A stretch of DNA of 64,000 nt from Amycolatopsis orientalis DSM 40040 = KCTC 9412. GTDB taxonomy: Bacteria > Actinomycetota > Actinomycetes > Mycobacteriales > Pseudonocardiaceae. The notes below the pieces were generated by a model. That model saw only the letters and a program-made list of their open reading frames with translations. It was not told the origin of the DNA and did not search any database. Made by a program: the position numbers and the translations under genes. Position 1 is the first letter of the stretch; every line of letters begins with the position of its first letter. Where the stretch lies: NCBI RefSeq assembly GCF_000478275.1, contig NZ_ASJB01000062.1, positions 158,344 to 222,343 of the forward strand. Direction: 5' to 3'. Below are positions 25,798 to 34,567 of this stretch, in pieces.

Positions 25798-26184
25798 ATG
25801 CCGCATCTGACCGTGCACGTCCTTGAAGACGACCTGGTCGGCCGAGAGACCGCGTTGATCGAAGCACTGACCGACGCGGTCGTCGCGGTGTACGGGGAGT
25901 GGGCGCGGGACATCGTGGACGTGCGCCTGATCGGTTTGCCGGCGGGCCGATGGGGCATCGGCGGCAAACCGGCGCAAGCGCCGTCGCCGAGCGTGCTGTT
26001 CGGTATCAAGGAGGCCGCGTTCGGCCGGCCGGACGCGGAGGACACCGTGGCCCGGCTGGTGTCCGGAGTGACCGATGCGATCGTCGCCGTATTCGGTGAA
26101 TCCGTCCGTTCCGGGGTGAGCGTCGAACTGGTGGGTTCCCCTGCCGGTCGTGGCGGCATCGGCGGTGTGGTGATCACGTCGTAG
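25798..26184 (+). CDS. Fused tandem 4-oxalocrotonate-tautomerase-like protein
   Basis: A 128-aa protein made of two homologous halves. The first begins MPHLTVHV, so after Met removal Pro1 is available as the catalytic base of the tautomerase superfamily; this decides the start. The halves share TDAVVAVYGE / TDAIVAVFGE and the IGLPAGRWGIGG / VGSPAGRGGIGG ends. The second half has no N-terminal proline and is presumably structural. Members tautomerise or dehalogenate small enols in aromatic degradation. The divergent MarR regulator and upstream monooxygenase fit that theme. Confidence 0.8.
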   Translation: MPHLTVHVLEDDLVGRETALIEALTDAVVAVYGEWARDIVDVRLIGLPAGRWGIGGKPAQAPSPSVLFGIKEAAFGRPDAEDTVARLVSGVTDAIVAVFGESVRSGVSVELVGSPAGRGGIGGVVITS

Positions 26185-26224
26185 GCCGGCCGCGAGAAAT
26201 CGCTGTGCGCCCTGTCCCCGGGGA

Positions 26225-26665
26225 TCAACGCCAGGGCATGTGCTGCAGGCACCAGGTATTGCCGTCGGGGTCGGCGAAGTACGCGTAGAACACTCCGCCG
26301 AGGTCCTCGACCTCGCTGACCTCGACGCCGCGTTCGACGAGTTCGGCGCGGGACGCCTCGATGTCGGCGACCACCAGATGCAGACCGCGCAGCGTTCCCG
26401 GAGGCATGTCGAGGGTGGCGAGACCTTCGGCGAGGGTGATCGAACAGGCCGAACCGGGCGGGGTGAGCTGGACGATCCGGACACCGGGCTTCGGGTTGAC
26501 GTCGACGTCGAGGCGGAACCCGATCTTGTCCTGGTAGAAGGCTTTGGCCCGTTCGATATCGGTGACCGGCACCGGCACCAGCTCCAGCAACAACGTGCCG
26601 GGCGGTACGGGCGGGTTGCCGGAATCCTGGGTGACTTCGGTGGTGGGGGCGGGCGTGTCGGTCAT
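26225..26665 (-). CDS. VOC-family (glyoxalase/bleomycin-resistance fold) protein
   Basis: A 146-aa protein with a disordered 20-residue lead and two beta-alpha-beta-beta-beta modules: VPVTDIERAKAFYQDKIGF and LHLVVADIEASRAELVERG, ending FADPDGNTWCLQHMP with the metal-ligand Glu position replaced by Cys or Gln. That suggests binding rather than classical glyoxalase chemistry. Its ATG overlaps the stop of the SRPBCC gene, so it is the last member of an ArsR-SRPBCC-VOC operon. Confidence 0.85.
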   Translation of the reverse strand: MTDTPAPTTEVTQDSGNPPVPPGTLLLELVPVPVTDIERAKAFYQDKIGFRLDVDVNPKPGVRIVQLTPPGSACSITLAEGLATLDMPPGTLRGLHLVVADIEASRAELVERGVEVSEVEDLGGVFYAYFADPDGNTWCLQHMPWR

Positions 26666-27168
26666 GGTTGACGCCTTTCTTGGATGAGGGTGGCGAGCAG
26701 GGCGGCGAGGCGGTCGTATCCTTCGCCGGCGCCGCGTTCCATCGGGCTGCGCACGACCGCGTCGCGGATCTCGGACGAGGAATAGCGCGCGGTGACGGTC
26801 ATGGCGGTGCGTCCGTCTGTCTCGTCCAGCACCGTGGTGACCAGTGCCTCGCCTTCGGGCCAGTCGCGGTGGATCTCGGTCTGTACGAGGCGCACCGGCG
26901 GCACGACCTCGCGGAACAGCCCATGGAGTTCCATCTCGGCGCCGGCCGGGCCGGCGGAGACGAATCGCCAGGCACCGCCGGGGCGCGGGTCGACCTCGCA
27001 GACCGTGAGCTGCCAGCCGCGGGCGCCGTGCCAGCGGCGGAGCAGTTCCGGTCGGGTGAGCGCGGCGAAGACCAGTGGCGCGGGAGCGGCGAAGCTACGG
27101 GTGAGAACGAGGTCGGTGGTCCCGGACGCGACGACCCGCAGCCCCAAGCCGGGGTGCGGAGATGTCAC
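26662..27168 (-). CDS. SRPBCC/AHSA1-family protein
   Basis: A 168-aa protein started by a GTG that overlaps the stop of the ArsR gene (GTGA). It shows the helix-grip fold: LVLTRSFAAPAPLVFAALTRPELLRRWHG, GGAWRFV and the long C-terminal helix GAGEGYDRLAALLATL. AHSA1-type proteins bind hydrophobic ligands. An upstream open frame adds about 40 residues, but it overlaps the ArsR coding region, so I reject it. Confidence 0.85.
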   Translation of the reverse strand: MTSPHPGLGLRVVASGTTDLVLTRSFAAPAPLVFAALTRPELLRRWHGARGWQLTVCEVDPRPGGAWRFVSAGPAGAEMELHGLFREVVPPVRLVQTEIHRDWPEGEALVTTVLDETDGRTAMTVTARYSSSEIRDAVVRSPMERGAGEGYDRLAALLATLIQERRQP

Positions 27169-27500
27169 GTTTCGCCGTCCTGCAAATCGTCCAGCAGGGC
27201 ATCCAGTCGCTGGTAGCTCGTTTCCCAGTAGTCGCGGTAGTCGGCCAGCCAGTCCGTGGCCGTCTTGAGCGGCTCGGCCACCAGGTGGCACGGCCGGCGT
27301 TGCGCGTCGCGGCCGCGACTGATCAGGCCGGCTCGTTCGAGCACTCGCAGGTGTTTGGAGACGGCCGGCTGGCTCATCGCGAAGGGCGCGGCCAGCTCGG
27401 TGACCGTGGCATCACCGGTCGCGAGCCGGGCGAGGATGGCCCGCCGGGTGGGGTCGGCCAGTGCCGCGAACGTCGCGTCCAGCGTGGCGCTTGCAACCAT
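27165..27500 (-). CDS. ArsR-family helix-turn-helix regulator
   Basis: A 111-aa protein. LADPTRRAILARLATGDATV and MSQPAVSKHLRVLERAGLI are the winged helix of the metal-independent ArsR branch that travels with AHSA1 genes. The CxC metal site is absent. It leads a three-gene operon in which each stop overlaps the next start by four bases. Probably an autorepressor. Confidence 0.9.
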   Translation of the reverse strand: MVASATLDATFAALADPTRRAILARLATGDATVTELAAPFAMSQPAVSKHLRVLERAGLISRGRDAQRRPCHLVAEPLKTATDWLADYRDYWETSYQRLDALLDDLQDGET

Positions 27501-27611
27501 GTAGATAACCCTCCGGTTCGATAACCTCCTGGTTTTATATGCGCCGGAGGTCGGGTTGTCAAGATCGCGAACGCTCTGGGGACACCTGCTGCGGCAACCG
27601 CACCGTCATGG

Positions 27612-27661
27612 TGGTCGTGAGTGTTGAGTGTCGTTAGAACGACACTCAACACTCACGACCA
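27612..27661. repeat. Perfect palindrome with 24-bp arms
   Basis: Arms 27612-27635 and 27638-27661 are exact complements around a 2-nt centre; the arm core is GTCGTGAGTGTTGAGTGTCG. It ends 4 bp before the stop of the hydrolase gene on the minus strand and may terminate it. The sequence is AT-richer than the surroundings and unrelated to the other palindromes in the window. Confidence 0.8.
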
Positions 27662-27665
27662 GCAG

Positions 27666-28715
27666 TCACCCGGACAGCCCCATGGTGTCGGCCCACTGTG
27701 TGACGGCTTGGTGGTAGTCGGGCGCGTTGGGTGCGTAGTTGATCGAATGGCCGTAGCCGGGCAGGACGTAGGTCCGCAGTCGCGCCGCCGCGGAGTAGTA
27801 CGGCGCCTCGGACCGGAGCAGGCCGTCCGAGGAGGTGCAGTCGGTCGCGAGCGGGCCGCACAGGCCGCTGTCGCCGCCGCCGAGCACGACCAGCACCGGC
27901 ACCGTGATCCGCAAGGTGTACGGGAGCACGGTGGCGAGGGCGGCGGCGTCGAGCAGTTCACCGGGGGCGACGACGTCCTTGCTTGCCTCGTCGTAGGCGG
28001 TCATTTCGGGGACGTCGGGTCCGGGTGCGTGGAATGCCGTGTACCGGGTGCCCGGCTGGGTGGTCAGGTAGGTCGGGTCGAGCCCCAGCCGCGACAGCGC
28101 CGGGTCGAGCGCGACGGGAATGAACGAGCCGAGGATGATCAGCGCGCCGGGAGGATTGATGTGGTGTGCCAGTCCGGTGACCAGCACGCCGTCCACGTCG
28201 TGATAGGTGCCTGCTTCCAGCACGGCGATGGCGGAGCCGAGCGAGTGCCCGCCGAGAATCACCTTGTCGAACCGCGGGCCGACGTCGCCGGCCCGGATCG
28301 CTTGGATCACTTGGTGTACCACGTCGGCTTCGGTGAACGCGGTCAGCAGTGCGCTGGGCGGTTTGGAGCCGGCGCCGGTACCGAGCCGGTCGAGGGCGAG
28401 GGTGGCGTAACCGGCCTTGTTCATCGCGAGCCGGAAAGAATGGGTTTCCGGCGCGAGTGCGGGGTCCCAGTACACGCTGTTGTAGGTGGCGCCGGGAACC
28501 AGCACCTGGACGGTTCGCGCGCCTTGCGGTGGTTCGCACAGCGTCCCGTGCACGAGCTGGGGAAGCAGCCCGTCCAGCCACACCGGGATGGTCACGTCCT
28601 GGCAGGACGCGGTATCGGGCTGAGCCTGCGCGGGCGCCGGCAGTGACCCGGCCAGCAGGATCGCGAACAACACCGCGCCGACACGGCGATTCACTCTGCT
28701 GCGACGCCAAGGCAT
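27666..28715 (-). CDS. Secreted alpha/beta hydrolase
   Basis: A 349-aa protein starting MPWRRSRVNR, with GGAGG eight bases before the ATG. A Sec signal peptide ends at QAQPDT, about residue 32. The nucleophile elbow is LGGHSLGSA (serine near residue 160) and the late histidine is in LPGYGHSINY. PALAPETHSFRLAMNKAGYATLALDRLGTG is the region before the elbow. Two cysteine pairs fit an extracellular enzyme. The substrate is not evident. The P450 gene ends 34 bp upstream on the same strand and may be cotranscribed. Confidence 0.75.
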   Translation of the reverse strand: MPWRRSRVNRRVGAVLFAILLAGSLPAPAQAQPDTASCQDVTIPVWLDGLLPQLVHGTLCEPPQGARTVQVLVPGATYNSVYWDPALAPETHSFRLAMNKAGYATLALDRLGTGAGSKPPSALLTAFTEADVVHQVIQAIRAGDVGPRFDKVILGGHSLGSAIAVLEAGTYHDVDGVLVTGLAHHINPPGALIILGSFIPVALDPALSRLGLDPTYLTTQPGTRYTAFHAPGPDVPEMTAYDEASKDVVAPGELLDAAALATVLPYTLRITVPVLVVLGGGDSGLCGPLATDCTSSDGLLRSEAPYYSAAARLRTYVLPGYGHSINYAPNAPDYHQAVTQWADTMGLSG

Positions 28716-28748
28716 GAAACAAACCTCCACTGAAATAGGGTTCGACGA

Positions 28749-30074
28749 TCATGGGAAGCGCGGGACCGCTGTCATCGGCAGTCTGCTCGGATACGCGGTC
28801 GTCGTGTACTTCACCCGGACCGGCTCGCCCGGGACGGGGACCAGGCGCCACGCAGCGGCGATCGTGGCCACGACGATCGCGATTTCGGTCATGGCGAAGG
28901 AGTTCCCGATGCATTGGTGGGCACCCGCGCTGAACGGGAGGTAGGCCCCGCGGGGCAGATCCTTGGCTCGTTCGCCCGCCCAGCGGTCCGGGTCGAAACG
29001 ATCGGGGTGATCGTGGAACCTCGGATCGAAATGCATGGCGTGCGGGCTGATGATCACCTCGGTGCCCGGTGACAGGCGCACACCGCCGAGATCGACTTCC
29101 TTGGTGACGCGGCGCATGAGAATCCACAGTGGATACATCCGCAGGACCTCGTTGACGACCTGCCGCGTGTAGACCAGTCGTGGCACGTCCTCGGCGGTCG
29201 CCGGCCTGCCGCCGAGCACCTCGTCGATCTCGTTGTGGAGCTTCTCTTCGACCTCGGGGTGCCGGGCGATTTCGTGGAACAGCCAGGACAACGCCAGCGC
29301 ACTGGTCTCGATTCCCGCGGTGAGCAAGGTGATGACCTCGTCGCGCACCTGCTCGTCGGTCATCCCCTCGCCGGTTTCGGCATCCCTGGCCAGCAGCAGC
29401 ATGGACAGCACGTCGTTCCGGTCGGGCTGCTCGGCTCGCCAGTTGTCGATGAGTTCTTCGACGATCGTGCGCATGCGGTCGATGGCCTCGTCGAACCGCC
29501 GGTTGGCCGGAATGGGGAGCTTTTCCACAAAAGCGGGCGAGAGCACGCGGATCATGCCGTACTTGAGGATGATCGGGATCGACCGCCGGGCCTCCTCGAT
29601 CGCGGCCTTGCCGAGTCCGGTGGAGAACAGCGCTTCGCCGACGATGGCGACCGCGAGCGCCTGCATGTCGTGGTCCACCTCGCGTACCTCGCCCGGCCTC
29701 CAGGGTCTGACCAGTTCGGCGGCCGCTCTCGCCATGATCTCGGCGTACCCCGCGATGGCGGCGTGGTGGAAGGAGGGTTGTATCAACCGGCGCTGCCGCC
29801 GGTGCAGAACACCGTCGGAGACGGCGAGTCCGTTGCCGACGTACGGGCGGAACTTCTCGAACATCGCGCCCTTGCGGAAATCATTCCCGTCGGTGACCAA
29901 TACCCGGTACGTCAATTCCGGACTGGTCACGAAGTACGTTTCCATCGCGCCGAGGTAGACGCGCACCACGTCACCGCGGGCGTACAGCGACGACGTGAAA
30001 CCGAAGCGACGCCGCAGCATCGCGGGGGTGTGTCCGAGCAACGGCCATCGACCGGGCGCAACCGGTACAGGCAT
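28749..30074 (-). CDS. Cytochrome P450
   Basis: A 441-aa protein with the ATG giving MPVPVAPGRW preceded by GGAGTG; a longer in-frame start exists at 30137. Signatures: AGIETS in the I helix (253-258), ExxR at 309-312 (EVLR) and the haem loop FSAGAHQCIG with axial Cys388. The N-terminal LLGHTPAMLRRRFGF and HRRQRRLIQPSFHH resemble the group that includes pentalenene oxygenases. It needs ferredoxin partners, none of which is adjacent. The substrate is probably a terpenoid or lipid, inferred only from family resemblance. Confidence 0.92.
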   Translation of the reverse strand: MPVPVAPGRWPLLGHTPAMLRRRFGFTSSLYARGDVVRVYLGAMETYFVTSPELTYRVLVTDGNDFRKGAMFEKFRPYVGNGLAVSDGVLHRRQRRLIQPSFHHAAIAGYAEIMARAAAELVRPWRPGEVREVDHDMQALAVAIVGEALFSTGLGKAAIEEARRSIPIILKYGMIRVLSPAFVEKLPIPANRRFDEAIDRMRTIVEELIDNWRAEQPDRNDVLSMLLLARDAETGEGMTDEQVRDEVITLLTAGIETSALALSWLFHEIARHPEVEEKLHNEIDEVLGGRPATAEDVPRLVYTRQVVNEVLRMYPLWILMRRVTKEVDLGGVRLSPGTEVIISPHAMHFDPRFHDHPDRFDPDRWAGERAKDLPRGAYLPFSAGAHQCIGNSFAMTEIAIVVATIAAAWRLVPVPGEPVRVKYTTTAYPSRLPMTAVPRFP

Positions 30075-30231
30075 CCGCACTCCATCGCCGACGCGGAAGG
30101 GAAGAGAACACGCTAGCGCCATTCGGTTGCGGCCCACAGCACTCGATCAGGTGACTACACGGCCGCGCCCCGGTCACCGTGCCGGACTGGGTAAGCTCGA
30201 CGGCTTCCCGAGAAAAAGCGATGGGATTGGG

Positions 30232-31053
30232 GTGTTGGCACTGACGCGACTGCCGGACTGGGCCCCGCCGGACACCGACGACACGGTCCCCAGCGCCGCC
30301 CGGATCTACGACTACATGCTGGGCGGCGGCCACAATTTCGCCGTCGACCGCAGGGCCGCCACGCAGGCGGAGCGAATCGTGCCCTACGCCCGGGGGGTGG
30401 CGAGGCTCAACCGCGCGTTCCTCCGACGGGCTGTCCGGTTCATGATCGACCAGGGCATCCGCCAGTTCCTCGACATCGGTTCGGGTGTACCGACTGTCGG
30501 CAACGTGCACGAAATCGCGCAGGACGCGAACCCGGAATGCCGGGTGGTGTATGTGGATCACGACCCCGTCGCGGTCGCGCACAGCCAATTGATCCTCGCC
30601 GGCAACGACCGCGCCACCGCGCTCAAGGCCGACGCCCGTGACCCCTCACGCATCCTCGGCGATCCTCAACTGCGTCGGCAGCTGAATCTCGACGAGCCGA
30701 TCGGCATGCTGTTCCTGTGCATGCTGCACTGGATCCCGGACGAATCCGACCCGCGTGACCTCATGCGCCACTACATCAACGCGATGGCTTCCGAAAGCTA
30801 TCTGGCCATCACGCACATCACCGAGGACTACCAGCCCTATCAGGTCCGGGAAGCGCTCAGGGTCGCGACAAGGGGCGGCGACCAGGTCACGTCACGCCCG
30901 TACGACGAGGTGCTCGCCATGTTCGGCGACCTGGAACTGCTCGAACCCGGCCTGGTCGGATGCGGAACCTGGCGCCCCGCCGGGCCCGGCGACATCGCCG
31001 AGGACCCGATACTGAATCAGGTCCTCTACGCCGGGATGGCACGCAAACCCTGA
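30232..31053 (+). CDS. SAM-dependent methyltransferase, DUF574 family
   Basis: A 273-aa protein from a GTG at 30232. The family signatures are SAARIYDYMLGGGHNFAVDR near the N-terminus, RQFLDIGSGVPT (SAM-binding loop), CRVVYVDHDPVAVAHS and LLEPGLVGCGTWRP. This family is abundant in actinomycetes and its targets are mostly unknown. A second, clearly paralogous member lies at 39484-40320. It is divergent from the P450 gene with a 157-bp gap. Confidence 0.88.
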   Translation: MLALTRLPDWAPPDTDDTVPSAARIYDYMLGGGHNFAVDRRAATQAERIVPYARGVARLNRAFLRRAVRFMIDQGIRQFLDIGSGVPTVGNVHEIAQDANPECRVVYVDHDPVAVAHSQLILAGNDRATALKADARDPSRILGDPQLRRQLNLDEPIGMLFLCMLHWIPDESDPRDLMRHYINAMASESYLAITHITEDYQPYQVREALRVATRGGDQVTSRPYDEVLAMFGDLELLEPGLVGCGTWRPAGPGDIAEDPILNQVLYAGMARKP

Positions 31054-31095
31054 AGCGGGGCGCCGGGTCAACTGTCCATTCAGGACACTGAGACT

Positions 31096-33237
31096 TCACC
31101 GGCCTCGACTCGGACCGGCCTGTCCACCGCCGATGAGGGAGCCGATGTCGGTCCCGAGCCCCTTGTCGCCGGTGAACAGCGGGCCGGTTCCCAGCTCGAC
31201 ACCCGCCAGCTGCCACCACCGTGCCTGCTCGCGGGTTTCCAGATCACCGGCGAGCACGGTGATCCCGGCCTGACGGATCAGCGCGATCATGGTCTTCGCC
31301 CCGGCGAGGACCATCGAGTCCTCATCGACGGCATGCCGCACGAGACGAGAGCCGAGGCGTACGGCGCGTACCGGGATGTCCTCCAGTAACGTCAGCTCGC
31401 CTGGTGTGACGCCGAAGTCGAGCAGCACCAAGTCGATTCCCCGGTCGGCGAGCACGCGCGCGTTGCCGGCGATCTCGTGTCCGTCCGCGAGCAGTGCCCC
31501 GGACGGCAGGCCGAGCCACAACCGGCCGGGGGCAGGCGCGGCGCTGTCGAGAATTTCCCGGATCGCCTCGGCCGGCCGAGGATCGGCCAGCTGCTTCGGT
31601 GTGAGCGGTACCAGCAGTGGCAGGTCACCCGCGGCTTGGTCCGTCCAGCCACGCTTGACCAGCCACGCGCCGAGCGCGCCGGTCAGCGCGGTGTGCTCGG
31701 CGAGTTCGACGTAGCGTTCCCTTGGCAGCAGACCCAACTCCGGATGTTCCCACCTCAGCCGAGCCTCGGCCCCGGCGATCTCGCCGTCGGCCAGCCGTAC
31801 CAGCGGCTGGTAGCCGATGCTCAGCTCGCCGTTCTCCCAGGCACCGGGCATGGCGGCCACCAGGCCGATGGTCTCCCTGGCTCGGCCGTCCCGCACCGGG
31901 TCGTACCGTATCCACCGGCCGGGCCCCATGTTCTTGGCCCGCCGCATCGCCAGGTCCGCCGAACGCAACAGCTCGGCAGGTTCGACGTTGCGGGGAAGGT
32001 CTTCGACCACGCCGAAACTCGCCGTCACCGCCAGGCCCTTGTCGTCGATGTAGATCGGCTCGGTCAGCGTCTCGTTGATCCGCTCGATCATCGTGGCGAC
32101 GTCCGGCGTGTTCGCCGACTTCTCGATCAGAATGCCGAACTTGCCGCTCTCGAACCGGGCGACCATCGCGTTCTCACCCGCCACCACGGACCTGAGCCGG
32201 TCCGCGGCGGTCCGCAGCAGGCTGTCTCCGGTCTTCCTGCCGAGACCATCGGTGACCAACGACAATCCGTCGAGGTCCACGTGGTACAGCGTCGCCGGAT
32301 TCGGCAGGTGCAGCACGTGTTCGAGGTGTGTGCTGAAGAACTGCCGGTTCGGCAGGCCGGTGAGCATGTCGTGCAGCAACTGGTGCCGCAGCTGGTTCTG
32401 CAGGAGCATCAGCTCCGCGTCGTCGGCCACGATCGTGACGTAGCCTTGCGAACCGCGTAAGAGTGAAGCGGTCAGCGTGGCCTGGAACAGGTCGCCGTCC
32501 TTGGTGACGAAGCGCGGGCGCGATCGCAGCCTTTCGATCTTGCCGTCCCCGAGATCGCGGTAGCCGTCCCGCAGGAGCGGCCGATCCGTCTCGTGTACGA
32601 ACTCGAACAGGTTGCCGTCCGCGACCTCGTTCGACGTCCGGTCCAGTATCCGGTGCAGGGCGGGATTGGTGCGGACGAGTCGCCCATCGGGCCCGGTGAC
32701 CGCGATCCCGCTCGGCGAAACGAGGAAGATCTCGTCCAGCTGGGCCTCACTGGTCCGCCACTCACGCTGCGACTCCCGGACCGCGTTGAGCAGCGCCTGG
32801 TCACTCGTGTCCCGCTGCTCGACGGCCTCGGAACGGATCGCCTCCGCGTAACCGGACGCCAGCGCGCCGAGCAACCTGGCGACGCGCTCCGGGAACCGAT
32901 CGGCGGGGCGTGAACCCGACGGCGCCAGCAATGCGGTGGCGAGCACGTCCACCGTGCACTGCAGGCTCGTCTTGCCGACACAGTGCAGCCGAACGAGTTC
33001 GGCGCCGACCTCCGCCGCGCTCTCGGTGCCGGGCCGGTCCCCGGCCAACGCCTCGAGCAGCCGATCGAGCAGGCCCAGTAGCTCTCGTTCGATCTGGTCG
33101 TGCGAGAGGGGGAGGTAAATGGTGCTACTGATGAGATAGGCCCATTTTCGCGCGACCTTGACGCGTTCCCGCCGCGACGCGAGAGGCCGCGTTCCGGCGG
33201 GCTGTTCCTGCCCGTCGGAAGGTAGTGGCCTGGTCAT
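31096..33237 (-). CDS. PAS-GGDEF-EAL protein with degenerate active sites
   Basis: A 713-aa cytoplasmic protein. Residues 1-140 are an alpha-helical sensor domain, a PAS domain covers about 165-265, a GGDEF domain about 285-445 and an EAL domain about 465-705. The GGDEF signature is ESGKF (363-367), which lacks the catalytic GG(D/E)EF. In the EAL part the first motif is EARLRW (491-496), but the metal-binding Asn (LLVPLTPKQ), the second Glu (LWLGLPSGA) and the DDFG pair (LLDFG, one Asp) are altered and the catalytic lysine region reads AVRLGS. Both enzymes are probably dead, leaving c-di-GMP or GTP binding or a protein-interaction role. Confidence 0.88.
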   Translation of the reverse strand: MTRPLPSDGQEQPAGTRPLASRRERVKVARKWAYLISSTIYLPLSHDQIERELLGLLDRLLEALAGDRPGTESAAEVGAELVRLHCVGKTSLQCTVDVLATALLAPSGSRPADRFPERVARLLGALASGYAEAIRSEAVEQRDTSDQALLNAVRESQREWRTSEAQLDEIFLVSPSGIAVTGPDGRLVRTNPALHRILDRTSNEVADGNLFEFVHETDRPLLRDGYRDLGDGKIERLRSRPRFVTKDGDLFQATLTASLLRGSQGYVTIVADDAELMLLQNQLRHQLLHDMLTGLPNRQFFSTHLEHVLHLPNPATLYHVDLDGLSLVTDGLGRKTGDSLLRTAADRLRSVVAGENAMVARFESGKFGILIEKSANTPDVATMIERINETLTEPIYIDDKGLAVTASFGVVEDLPRNVEPAELLRSADLAMRRAKNMGPGRWIRYDPVRDGRARETIGLVAAMPGAWENGELSIGYQPLVRLADGEIAGAEARLRWEHPELGLLPRERYVELAEHTALTGALGAWLVKRGWTDQAAGDLPLLVPLTPKQLADPRPAEAIREILDSAAPAPGRLWLGLPSGALLADGHEIAGNARVLADRGIDLVLLDFGVTPGELTLLEDIPVRAVRLGSRLVRHAVDEDSMVLAGAKTMIALIRQAGITVLAGDLETREQARWWQLAGVELGTGPLFTGDKGLGTDIGSLIGGGQAGPSRGR

Positions 33238-33705
33238 GACGCTCGACCCCTTGTTCTCCGTGTCCTCGACCGGCCATTGACGCCGATTCCGCTTTTCGTC
33301 CGAGGCCGATCAGGGTACGGCAGGTCCACCACCGGGTGATGCCCCAACGGATCCTCCTGGCGGCGCCGTGGATATGCGAATCGAGTTCGAAACTTTCCGA
33401 AATATCGCCTGTTCTGCATGGACCGCGTATCTTCACCGCGTCGCTCGTTCGTCTTGAGACGAAAAGCTTAGTAGTTACCGGCGGGACGTGACTGGTCCAT
33501 CGGTGTGACGGCGCGTCAACCGATGGGGTGCTGGAAATATTTCCCGATGCGACCGAAGTTGGTGAATCGCGACTTCGCCGTTTGGAATTGACCACGGTCG
33601 TGGTCCGGCGCGTTCAACACGTTCAACACCGACGTCTCCTTGGCCGCCTATCGCTTTTCGGTCGTGAGGGAGGTTGCTGGGCTGAAGCGAGTGCGGAGGT
33701 GTGAG
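33238..33705. other. Gene-free region
   Basis: A 468-bp stretch upstream of the GGDEF-EAL gene and the polyprenyl-synthetase remnant. It is less GC-rich than the coding regions, and I see no convincing ORF, RNA or repeat. It presumably contains the promoters of both flanking genes. Confidence 0.4.
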
Positions 33706-34259
33706 ATGACGGCGACCGATGCTGCTCGTCTCGGCGGGGAGACGCACGAATCGCTTCCGGACGTCAAGAGCGTGATCGAGCCGGCGTTGCGCGCGGTGGT
33801 CGACAGGCTTCCCGAAGAGGTTCGGGGAGTGGTCGGTCATCACTTCGGCTGGGTGACCGCCACCGGCGGGCCGGCGACCGGTGGCGAGGGCAAGATGATC
33901 CGTCCGGCGTGGACGACATCCTGGGAATCTGGGGCGACCCGGCCGACACCGGCAAACCCGCGAAATCGGACCTGGTCAACCGGAAGAAGTCCCTGCCGGT
34001 GCTGTTCGGTCTCACCTCCGGCACCGCCGCCGGCGAGCGGTTGGCGGAGCTCTACGCGGTGGACCGCCCCCTGACCTCCGCCGAGCTGGTCCACGCGGCC
34101 GAGCTGGTCGAGACGGCGGGTGGACGGCACTGGGCGCGGTCCCAAGCCGAGATGGCCCTCGCCGAGGCGCTCGCCGGCCTGCGGACCGTCACACCCGCCC
34201 TGACCGTGGTGCAGGGCCTGGTGGATCTCGCGCACCTCATCGCCCGCCGCGATAACTAG
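33706..34259 (+). pseudogene. Polyprenyl (geranylgeranyl-type) synthetase, internally deleted
   Basis: The start is intact: GGAGG before an ATG, then about 67 codons ending GHHFGW...GEGKMIRPA, the conserved N-terminus of family 2 polyprenyl synthetases. The sequence then jumps, near 33907, into another frame that reads DDILGIWGDPADTGKP and LVNRKKSLPV, the second aspartate-rich region and C-terminus, to a stop at 34259. About 170 residues, including the first DDxxD motif and substrate pocket, are missing and the frames do not match. The product cannot be an active prenyltransferase. Intact homologues often sit by terpene synthase or family 2 encapsulin genes; none is here. Confidence 0.8.
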
Positions 34260-34567
34260 GAAACTACGGAGTCTTACCGCGCATATGCACTGCCCGGAGC
34301 CGGACTTTGCTCTCACCGCGTGGTCGACCCGGTTCATTCGGGTGAAGCAAAGAATCCTTCTACGTCAAACCGGCGAAAGTGGCCTAACGTCTGATTGTTG
34401 GCCTTGTGCTAGGCGTCAGGAATTTTCGGACGTCCCTTGCGGCAGTTCGAATACCGGCCTGGCACGGCGAGGCGGCGCGTTGGTGGTGACGGCACCGGTC
34501 TGAGCACTCTGGTCGTCGCGGTGTCGAAAGTCGGCGGCGCTTCACCCGGACCCTGTGAGGAGAAGAC
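34260..34567. other. Gene-free leader region
   Basis: A 308-bp gap between the prenyltransferase remnant and the TPR regulator. It is relatively AT-rich and contains only a strong ribosome site, GAGGAGA, seven bases before the 34568 ATG. I see no repeat or structured element. Confidence 0.45.
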
